This document shows, piece after piece, positions 8,824 to 18,400 of a stretch of 64,000 nt of DNA. This DNA is from Amoebophrya sp. A120 (lineage: Eukaryota > Sar > Dinophyceae > Syndiniales > Amoebophryaceae). Position 1 is the stretch's first letter; each line of letters begins with the position of its first letter. The notes below the pieces were generated by a model. It saw only the letters and a program-made list of their open reading frames with translations. It was not told where the DNA came from and did not search any database. The position numbers and the translations under genes were made by a program. The DNA lies in NCBI GenBank assembly GCA_905178155.1, contig CAJINV010000009.1, positions 3,094,768 to 3,158,767 of the forward strand, in the 5' to 3' direction.

Positions 8824-11800
8824 TCAGAACTGAATGTCCCGGCTGGGACTGGAGGAGTTCTCGGGGGGTATGCCGTTCGTGTCTTTATAGTAGTGCTGCA
8901 ACAGCTGCACGTGCCTTTTTTTCGCTACAATAGAGATGTCCTTAAAGGAGCTGTAGGCGAGGAGGAGGTAGAACTGCTCCAGCATGTTGGCCCGGGATCC
9001 GTGCCGAACCTGATCGTAAAGAACTGTGAGATTTGGATTTCTTATGTCCCGTGCGGCACTATCTCCATTCTGCTCTACTTCGCCAAGTGCATCGTCGCCG
9101 AACAGGCCCTCCATGCCCTCCAGACACTCCTTTTCCTTGTCAAAATCGCCCATCGCTTCTATCAAAGTGAAAAATTCCCCCTCCTCGTATTGAAGCGGGG
9201 TTTTCTGTTGCTGGATTTGTGTACACAAATCAGCTCTGTCTTGCAGTGAGGCACTGCAGGCAGAGCCTAGGCCTGCCTAGGAGTATTTTGGTGTAGGTGC
9301 TTAGCATAGCAGAGGCCTGCCATGTAGCCGCAACAGCATTGCAAACCGCCTGCATAATGCGGCGGATTCTTTGGCTTTGCCCTCTTGCAAGAGAGACAGG
9401 ATTTGTGGTCACAAATCAGCATCACAAATTTATTTGAGAAGCATACCTTATTTTCAGTATGGGGAGGGGAAATTTTTCTTCACAATAGCTTCGTCCAGAA
9501 GCCACACGTACTCCTCCACCTGGAGCCGGAGTTTTTTGTACTCCTCCACCGTTTTTGCCTTGCGCCGACTCGCCGTCTTCGCACCCGCATTGTTGTACTT
9601 CGACAGAACGCTCCCTATGCATTGCAAAGGTATCGCACTGGTAGAAATCGCATCACAAATTTTGGCGAGACAACAAAACGTATAATTTGTGATGCTGACG
9701 AACCTTGGAAGAAGTATTTGTCTTGCATGACTGCGATTTATATGCGATACTTTTGCAGAGCATACGCCCGGACTCGTCGCGAATCGTGTGCACCGACCTG
9801 GCCGCTTTCGCATCGATGTTGATAGCGTCATAGGGATTGTACAAATTCTTTCGCGGAGGTACAAGTCTCGTATTTCCGCTGCTGGCAGGTTCGGTTTCGA
9901 GTGTTCCCTCCGTTCCCCGAGGGGACGTCGTGTCGTCGGTGTTAACATCTTTATTTTCTGCATTACTTACAGTGGAAGATAAAGCCGCAGAAGATTTATT
10001 CCCCCCGACCACAAGGTTATCGTGAGAAGAAACTGTTTCACTGTAAGCTTGTGATGCATAGAACGGAACGCAACTGTGTTTGTCTTGCTACACATGCAAG
10101 ACATTGGATTTTTAGCTGCGTTTTCCCTTGGGAAGCACGCATGCCAAGTTTTCTTTGTCATGTGTAACAAACTTGTGATGCAGATCTTGCAAAATCATCA
10201 ATGTGAAACAGTTTTTTCTTGCGATAAAGGTCCGGCAAAGTGTAAAAGATCCGCATCTCGTCCTGACAGGGCTCTTGGCACGCCAGGATCTTCACCGTGC
10301 CTGTGTCAGGAGGATCTTTTATCCAAAAAAAAACGTTGTTAGTGTAAATTTGTGATGCGCAGCATGCAAGATGATTGCGTCTGTCATGCTAGGGATGCAT
10401 CGTCGGGTCCATTAAAAGGCGTTTTCACGTACTATCTGCGCATGACAGGTTTTTGCTGTCATGCCAGACAAATTTGTAATGCTGTTCCTCCAAAAAAGTT
10501 ACACCTACAATGTTTTTTTCTTGGATATCTTTCTCCCGTCCGCTAGCATTCGAACCCCGAAGGACCGCTATGGATTGCAAAAGTGTCTGGGTCTGGAAAC
10601 TTGTAATGCTGAAAGGTCATGATTGACTGTGCCTGTAAGTGCAGCGCAGCATGACAAATAAGTCAAACGCTTTCTCATGCCGCGCAGAACGCAGTACAAA
10701 CTGCGCTTTTGCATGACGAAAGTGCGGTGCTTTATTTGCTGCTTATGCAAGACAGATTTTTTAGGAATGCGAAACATGCAATACAGATTCAACCGTCCAG
10801 ACCCAGACATATTTGCATTTGATAACCGCCTCCATTTCGCAGGTCCTGCATTTGCCCTGCCGGCAGTCCAGGTGGATGGGCACGTTGAACTTTTCGAAAA
10901 CCTGTATCAAATGTAAAAATGTCTGGGTCTGGAAGATTCTGACACTTGTCATGCACGTTTTGCATGAGCCATGACGTCTGTGATGCATACCCTAGCAATA
11001 CAGATTTCTTGAGGGCTTCTTGATGCCTATTCCGCATGACAAATGCCTGCTCAGCGTAGCAAAAATTGCATTCCCTTTGGTACTCATGCAATACAGATTT
11101 TTTTGGAATCTAAATGCAGCATCACAAGTTGCATTCTTCCAGACCCAGACACTTTTACATTTGATAACCTGGCTCACCGTGCAATCCTTGTAGGGAATCG
11201 GGTACGGGACGTCATTATCAAATGCAAAAATGTCTGGGTCTGGAATGTTTCCAGGTTTGTCATGCATATTTTGCTTGACCCAGGATGTCTGTAATGCACG
11301 ACCTAGCGTCGCAGATTTTTAGAGGGTTCCTGACGCCTACTCCGCATGACAAATGCCCTCCCCGCGTAGCACAAACCAGACTCCTCTTGCTGGTCATGCA
11401 ATACAGATTTTTCTAGAGTCCAAAGTTAGCATCACAAGTTCCAACCTTCCAGACTCAGACGCTTTTGCATTTGATAGTCATTGATGAAAATCTTTTGCGG
11501 TGGTGACGAGGAGGAGGACGAGGAGGAAGCTGGCGTTGAATAGCGCCGCAACTGGTGTTCTTGTCGGGGAAGGTGGCGTTCTGCGGCACTTAGACCCGTC
11601 CAGGAATTGGCGCCAGTAGTGACCTATCAACTGTAAAAATGTCTGGGTCTGGAAGAATGCAACTTGTGATGCGTGTTGCGGATCATACAAAAATCTGTGT
11701 TGCATGACTTGCAAAAGGTCCCCATTTCTCGCCATGCTGAGAGGGCATTTCCCATGCATAATGGGCATCACCAAGGGGCTGCAGAGCCTGTGATGCTAGG

Positions 11801-11983
11801 CCTTGCATTCCAGACTTGGTGGAGCTTCGAAAAACTGCATGACAAATCTCGGAATCTTCCAGACCCAGACATTTTTACATTTGATATGACCCCCGAAGAG
11901 GGGGAGCTGCAGCCTTGCCTCGCGACCAGGCAGGTAGAAGTGCCACAGTGGCAGCTATTGACTGCCCGCGATAACATCTTCAT
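8824..11983 (-). CDS. [2Fe-2S] ferredoxin-domain protein with long C-terminal extension, eight introners
   Basis: Electron-transfer type domain. Nine exons (11983-11887, 11619-11477, 11210-11167, 10899-10825, 10563-10528, 10314-10227, 10012-9765, 9610-9488, 9154-8824) total 1185 nt, 394 residues. The N-terminus, MKMLSRAVNS then CLVARQG, is basic and hydroxylated like a mitochondrial presequence, followed by a Ser run (64-70). HLDCRQGKCRTC places Cys106, Cys111 and Cys114, and KILACQ places Cys143, giving the plant-type C-x4-C-x2-C-x28-C cluster. Residues about 165-394 are an unrecognised charged, partly helical region (TVEEYKKLRLQVEEYVWLLD). All eight introns are introners of four families; the shortest exon is 36 nt. 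The domain is continuous only when each element is removed with one 5-bp target copy. Start: ATG at 11983, with 11977 as an alternative. The C-terminal half has no known match from memory. Confidence 0.85.
9160..9487. mobile_element. Introner, family E
   Basis: Ends TATCAAAGTGAAAAATTCC and its near complement; GCTTC on both sides. It separates LLDEA from MGDFDK in the ferredoxin gene. The interior contains CCTAGGCCTGCCTAGG-type palindromes. Confidence 0.9.
9616..9764. mobile_element. Introner, family J (short)
   Basis: TIR TATGCATTGCAAAGGTATCG. Flanks CTCCC and CGCCC (4/5). At 149 bp it is the shortest element in the window. It joins DESGR to VLSKYNN within the frame when removed. Confidence 0.8.
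10018..10226. mobile_element. Introner, family D
   Basis: Left TATCGTGAGAAGAAACTG, right complement TATCGCAAGAAAAAACTG; AAGGT on both sides. It joins LPDL to VVGGNK. Confidence 0.92.
10320..10527. mobile_element. Introner, family D
   Basis: Ends TATCCAAAAAAAAACG and complement of TATCCAAGAAAAAAAC; TCTTT on both sides. Only 93 bp of non-element sequence separates it from the previous family-D copy. Confidence 0.92.
10569..10824. mobile_element. Introner, family A
   Basis: TIR variant TATGGATTGCAAAAGTG then TCTGGGTCTGG; ACCGC on both sides. It splits the ferredoxin domain just after the third cluster cysteine (CEMEAV/LRGS). Confidence 0.95.
10905..11166. mobile_element. Introner, family A
   Basis: TATCAAATGTAAAAATG end; ACCTG on both sides. 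It splits SQV/FEKFNV in the ferredoxin gene. Confidence 0.95.
11216..11476. mobile_element. Introner, family A
   Basis: TATCAAATGCAAAAATG end; GTCAT on both sides. It follows IFIND in the ferredoxin gene. Confidence 0.95.
11625..11886. mobile_element. Introner, family A
   Basis: TATCAACTGTAAAAATG end; TGACC on both sides. It separates the presequence-like exon 1 from exon 2 of the ferredoxin gene. Confidence 0.95.
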
Positions 11984-14206
11984 CTTGGAAAACAAATTTG
12001 TACCTTTAGTGCAGCTCACGCAAGAGGTGGGCGGTTATTTCTACTTTAAGTCAGTACTTTCACTTTGTATAATCAAATCATGAAACAATCGACACCTTCT
12101 CGTCCAGCGGCAACAGGTCCACCTTCATCCTACTTCACTACCAGAGATAACCGTCACTCAATTATTTGCTCGTCAGCTCCTGCAATACAGAAATCATTGT
12201 GGGGGACGAGAGTACGGGAAGGCGAATACGCACAATCAAGAGGCAAGAACTGCGAGAAAAATTACAAACGGCAGAAGAAAATAGCTGAATTGGGTCAGGA
12301 AATCTATCAGTTTCAAACATTTTGATTTTTTCACTCTCGGAATTATCTTTGTTGTATTTCACTGGAACCACATTGCCACGACATCTCTCGCTCGCCCGGC
12401 TACTCGATCGGGGAATAGACTTCAGAAGCACCATCTCAACAAAGATTCTGGAAGCAGGACGCATCTGCTCGTCCGTGTCTGTCTAATAGAAGAACTTCAT
12501 GAGAACAAGCAATTTGCGAATGCACCGCTGGCGCGACTGCATCTGCCTCCAATAAGGAGGACGAGGCGGCAAGCCCCAAGACTGTTTTTGTTTTTGTTTC
12601 CTTGTGATATCCCAAAAAAATATTGTACACTCCAAATCAGATTCACCCCTTCGAGGTCGCAAGTTTATTGGCAGCTTCCCTCGGTCTGGCCCCGGCAGGG
12701 GTCTGCCAGAGGAGGTGATGAAGCAAATCTTTTTAAAGCACTGCCTCGATTAGGTAGATGGCTGATATTAATGCTTTGATAAATGTAATTCCTCTGAAAG
12801 GTAGGCTATTTTTTCGTGGTTTTCAACCCGGTGCAGTCTTAGAATCATCTTGCTCGTGGTTTGCACTGAAAAATGCTATCTTCACCATAATCTACTTTGC
12901 GAAGCGAGTTAAGAGGTGACTTCCGTACCCATGTATCCATCCGAAGCACGCTATTGGTTTCCTACAGTGGAGATACAGCTAGCGCTACAGGTGAATGCAG
13001 CCACAGGTAGGCCGCTCCTGCAAACGACGATCGTCTCCTTTTAATAATCGAACGCGGATCACGAACGATGTCAAGGTTCAAATTAGACATGTAGCAGCAA
13101 GCTCGTTTTTTGTTTATATTTTTTTGGATGTGTAATATTTTTGTTTTTTTGCGGATTTTTCACGAAAAAAGTAAAACTTGAGTGGGAAGTTGGAAGAGCA
13201 ACGCGCTTGCTCGTCGCCTAAAAGTTTTACCGTACGCCCAAAGGTCTTTCGTCCATGCAGATCTACGAGTGGTGCGGGTGCCTGATGGACTTTAGAACAT
13301 GTTTCCTGGGCGGTAAAATAAATCAAAAAAAGGGTGTAACTTTGTAAGATATTTTTTGGTATTTTTTGCTTGGAAGCTGGAGAAAATGCTGATCGATGTA
13401 ACGAAAATGCACATGCTGGATAAGCCGAAACAAGTACGCTTGGAAAGATGGAAAAGCTCCGGGAAATGAATACTATGCTACGGGGACCTGCTACCAGAAC
13501 CTGCGTCTCTGGCGAGAAGCATGTACTAGTTGAAACAACAAGAAGCCAAATGTCCAAAACCTGCCTCTTCGACGATGCTGGAGGGGTGCACGAAAGCAGG
13601 GCTTTCTCGTGATGGCTGCTCTTCGACAGGGTTACACTAGAGGAACACGGAACACAGTCAAGCCCCGCTCCGCTCGCGCCCACAACGACTTGACGCGCGA
13701 CCTTCCTCAGCAAATTTTTCGAATGGTGGGAAAAGGGTAATCCTGTGGCTGTTGAGTGCGAAATCTACTACAATCATAAAAATCCGATTTTCTACCGGCG
13801 ATGGAGATGTACCTTCAAAATACAGCTGGCCCGTTACTAGCGTGTCACACTTCTTGAGCTTGTTCCTGTTGAGTTGTACATCACAATCACTTCCACAAAA
13901 GCATTCAATTACTAGACATAGCAAAAACAAGCAGGAAAAAGATGAAACCTCAGACCAGTCAAAGCACTAGTCAAGTGACACGAGGTGAAAAATGGGGTTT
14001 GTGCAGTTCTTCATCCGGGGTATCTAAATTCTTTCCTGTTACTATCGCGACCAAACACACAACTTACGAGATGGAGGTGCTGGTAGTAGAAGTGGTACAT
14101 AAAATTACCTATTCTGTTTATACATCTTTTTCGAGTATGAGCAGGACGGTTCAGACTTATTATGCAAGTGCTAGACTATAGATAAGCATCCTCAATAAAC
14201 CCTTGC
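11984..14206. other. Long region without a supported gene
   Basis: Between the ferredoxin start and the secreted-protein stop. A minus-strand frame at 13114-13713 (199 codons) and one at 13658-13930 are open but have no domain, no introner and a composition unlike neighbouring proteins, so they are not called. No repeat stands out. Promoter sequences for the ferredoxin gene should lie at about 11990-12300. Confidence 0.5.
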
Positions 14207-14680
14207 TCACTCCTCCGGCGGCACCGGGACTGCCCCCGGTCCGGACAACGGCGCCGCTGTAGTCGGCGCCGCGGCACCGTTCTTCCCGTCTGCGTCTCCC
14301 TTGTTCACCGCCTGACTTTCCAGCGCAGCGCCGCCTTGTGCGCCCGCGGACGGAGCGGGCTTGGGAGTAGGATCTGGAGAACTCTCCCCACCCCCGCTGC
14401 AGTGCTCCTTCTCTTCCAGAAGAGAACGACTTTCTGGGGCGGAACCGGTAACGGCATCCGAATCAACATCACTGTTTTTCCGAAATAACTTCTGCTTTTT
14501 GCCTGGTAATATCTTCTGGAACGCCACTCCTGTTCCGCGACTGCTGCTGTCTTTCTTTCGGCCCGGAACGGGATCCTTCTTGTTGCCCAGCGAGAGTGCG
14601 AGAGCGCCTCTGCAAAATAGCCCTGCGCTGCAGAGGGAAAAGAGCAGAAGAGAACGCGTTGTTGTGAGAAAGTGGCCCAT
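14207..14680 (-). CDS. Small secreted, low-complexity protein
   Basis: The predicted product has 157 residues. It opens with MGHFLTTTRSLLLFSLCSAG and continues hydrophobic to about residue 30, a classical signal peptide, so it is probably exported or enters the endomembrane system. The rest is Lys/Ser-rich (KKDPVPGRKKDSSSRG), then acidic and finally Ala/Gly/Pro-rich, ending PLSGPGAVPVPPEE. No domain, cysteine pattern or repeat unit is recognised. The frame stays open to 14983, but the ATG at 14680 directly precedes the hydrophobic core and is preferred. It has no intron. It could be a host-interaction protein in a parasite, but the sequence gives no direct evidence of that. Confidence 0.6.
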   Translation of the reverse strand: MGHFLTTTRSLLLFSLCSAGLFCRGALALSLGNKKDPVPGRKKDSSSRGTGVAFQKILPGKKQKLFRKNSDVDSDAVTGSAPESRSLLEEKEHCSGGGESSPDPTPKPAPSAGAQGGAALESQAVNKGDADGKNGAAAPTTAAPLSGPGAVPVPPEE

Positions 14681-15456
14681 CTGTATGGTTCTTGTCTTTG
14701 ATGAAGTGGCTATTCTTTTCTTCTCACGGACGGTTTGGAGGTTTGTATGCTCGATAAAACTTCTAATCGTGTAATTAAGCAAGCAACGAGGTTGTTGATG
14801 AAACAAAAGAAGTGCACAGAGGATATACGATGCCACTGTTGGGAGGTGCACTGACACAGCAAGGGATGAAACAGAAGCAGAGTAGTTACTATATGATGCT
14901 GCTGGAAAACTTTGTCGAGTACGACGCCACTGCCGCGGGCGGCAAGGTGCAAATGCAAAACTAGCGGCACTATTGACCAACATGCGTTAGGACAGAGGAA
15001 ACCCGGAGGTTCTTTAAGCACGACGACAAGATCAACGATTGCGAACGATTACGAAGCCGGAAGGGTTTTGGCACTACACCCACGAGGACAGAAGCAACGA
15101 AAAACAAAACTGCACGACGGTGGTGGACGAATTCCTCTCACTTTAGAAGAGGGGAACGACTTATGATTTTCAAAATACGACGGAAAAACAGCGACCGATT
15201 TCCGTGCACGCTGAGAAAACTACATTCAAGATAACCATGAACAACATTGCTAGTATTCGGAATAGGAGCTGCGTGACTCAGTATTCGGTGGCCGCCTTCA
15301 AAACTACAACACATCGAGTGCGATGTAATCAAAATCAAAGTGGTCGTGTGTCGTGACAGTCCTGATGGGTCCCGCGGAGACAGAAGCATGATGAGCTTGT
15401 AATTAAACAAACAGAAAGACAGCAAAAAGTAGTCGTTTGTCGCTTCATTTTGATCC
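14681..15456. other. Intergenic region
   Basis: Between the secreted-protein start and the 3' end of the RS-rich gene. No coding frame, introner or repeat is supported. Confidence 0.5.
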
Positions 15457-18400
15457 TCATCTCCGCCTATCAAATGTAAAAATGTCTGGGTCTGCAAGAT
15501 TGCCAGGTTTGTCATGCACAGTTTGCATGACTCCTGATGTCTGTGATGCATGCCCTAGCATCACAGATTTTGTGAGGGCTTCCTGATGCCTATACTGCAT
15601 GACAAATGCTCTTTCCGTGTAGCAAAACTTGGACTCTCTTTGCTGCTCATGCAATACAGATTTTTCTAGAATCCAAAATCACCATGACAAGTTGGATTCT
15701 TCCAGACCCAGACATTCTTACAGCTGATACCGCCCGAGCGCTTGGTCCTTCGGCGCTTGCGCACTCAGAGCCGCAAACGGGTTGAAGATATTGCAGTGAA
15801 AAATGCCCCCACCCCCAAAGTCGCAAAAATTTGTGATGCGAAGTTTCCAAATGAAAACTTCTTGTCATGCATGAAAGAAGTACGAATCTTTCTGATGCAG
15901 AGTCGAGGTGTGTATCGCATCGCTTGCATGACAAGCGCCACTCTTTTGCAATACAATGCAATACAAGATTGGATCATTTACAATACAAATTTTTGCTATT
16001 CACGATTGGAAATAACCTGTGATGCTGATAGATGCAAGAGGGCGACTGTTTCCTTTGGAAAGGTTTGCAATACAAATGCTCCCAAGTTCGGGGGTCGTGG
16101 GGGCATTTTTCATTGTAATAGGAGAACGTCGCACTTTTCGCGGTCACCATGCCCGGAATCGCATTTGCACTCGCCCTATGAAATGCAAAAATGTCTGGGT
16201 CTGGAAACCTGTGGTGCTGAAATGTGCATGATGAAAACACTTTCGAATGCAGTCCGGCATGACAACTTCCCAAAACGCTTTCTCATAGGCAATCCGCATG
16301 AGAAACTGCGTTTTTGCATGACAAAAGAGGCTGCGACTTTTGTTGGTTATGCAATACAGATTTTCTAGGTGCGGAAAGCTAGCATTACAAGTTCCAACCT
16401 TCCAGACCCAGACATTTTTACATTTGATACGCCCCCGAGCTGCCGGAATTTTTGTTCTGCAGCGCGGCAGCGGCCCCAAAACCCAGTCCCTTCTTCTTGT
16501 TTTTGAAAGAGAGCGAAAACGCGGGAACCGCGGAGGAGGTGCTAGTACCGCCTGCAGTTGTATTACCAGAATTTTTGTTCCGCTCGTTGTCATCGTCGTC
16601 GTCCTGTAGCAACAGCTTTCCGTTTTCGTCGTGTAATTTCCTGTTGCGGTCTCGAGAGGATGGCGACAGCACCGGCGGCGCCGCTGGCAAGGTAATCTTG
16701 ATTTCCGGGTCGTTCGACTCGAGTTCTTCCACTCTGGTGCGACGAGAGCGCTGCTCCTGCTCGGAAGATTTTCGTTCGTTATTTCCGCTCGGTTTCGGAC
16801 TGCGACCGGCTCGAGCATGATCTTCACCCGGCTCAGCAACAACATCCGCATGTCTGTTGTTGTTTTTGTTGTGTCTCCCACTGTTGTCATCATCAACTTT
16901 ATCTTCTCCATCCCGATCTATTTTCTTTCCCAGCAGTTTCATCTCCTTGCGCTTCCGCCGCAGTTCCTTCTCCTTCGCGCGTTTCTCTTGTTCTCTCCGC
17001 CCTTCTACCAAATGCAAAAATGTCTGGGTCTGGAAGAATCCAACTTGTCATGCTGATTTTGGATTCTAAAAAAATCTGTATTGCATGAGCAGCAAAGAGA
17101 GTCCAAGTTTTGCTACACGGAAAGAGCATTTGTCATGCGGTATAGGCATCAGCAAGCCCTCACAAAATCTGTGACGCTAGGGCATGCATCACAGACATCA
17201 GGAGTCATGCAAAATGTGCATGACAAGCATGGCAATCTTCCAGACCCAGACATTTTTACACTTGATACCTTCCTCCTTCAGCCGCTCGACCTCCTCCTGG
17301 TGTTGCAGCTGCTTTTGCCGGATTTCCTCCTCCAGCTTCGTCTTTTTATAACCCGCCCAGGTGTTACAATCTCAAACGTTGCAGTAGAATCTGGATTTTG
17401 TCTTGCATGATGAGCATGACAGAATCGCAGAGCATTCCACTTTCTGCAATACAAATTTCGCTAGATTCTCCTGCGGTTTGGGGCTCCGAAACTTGTCATG
17501 CGCAATCCTGTGGGAGTAGGCCAGATGTTGCGCATTTTGCAACACAAATTCCGGATCCTATTGCAACGTGTGAGATTGCAAAACTTGAGCAGGTTATACT
17601 TTTTCCGCTGCTTTTCCTCTTCGATCTCGTCGTAGAACCGCTTGCGGTTCTTCTCCAATTCTTTCTTCATGTCCTTTTCCAATTCTTCCTTCAACTCTTT
17701 TTCTTTCGCTTTCAGCTCCTCCTGCAAACTCTCCTTCTTCGTCAGCAGCGTCTGCAAAATCTCCTTCTTGATCTGCTTTTTTTTCCGCTTCTCCACCTCC
17801 TGACTTACCCACTTCTCTTTATGCATTGCAAATATGTCTGGGTCTGGTGTCATGCTACATCTGGATCGCTAAAAAATTTGTTTTGCATGATTACCAAAAC
17901 TTGTCCACGACTTTTGAACAAGTTTAGAGGCAATTTCTTATGCAGGAAAGGCATGACAGAGATCTCGCAGAATCTGTCATGCTGGGCCGTGCATGCCAGA
18001 CCGCGCGGGTCATGGAAAACCTGCATGACAAACCTAGCAATCTTCCAGACCCAGACATTTTTGCATTTGATACTCTTGCCGCCTTCGCAACTTGCTGTTT
18101 TTCTCCTCCTGCTCGAGTTTCAGCGCCGCTTGCTCCAATATCAAATGCAAAAGTGTCTGGGTCTGGAATGTTGCCGGGTTTGTCATGCATATTTTGCATG
18201 ACCCAGGGCTCTTGATGCCTACCCCGCAACATGACAAATGCCCTCCCCGCGTAGCACAAAGTAGACTCCTCTTGCTGGTCGCGCAATACAGATTTTTCTA
18301 GAGTCCAAAGTTAGCATCACAAGTTCCAACCTTCCAGACCCAGACATTTTTGCAATTCATATCCAAAATCAAGTCCGTGTTCTTCAGCGCTTGGCTCTTT

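Noticed and set aside
13114-13713. 199-codon minus-strand frame
   Set aside because: No domain or introner, a low-complexity AT-rich 3' end, and no start or intron signals supporting it.
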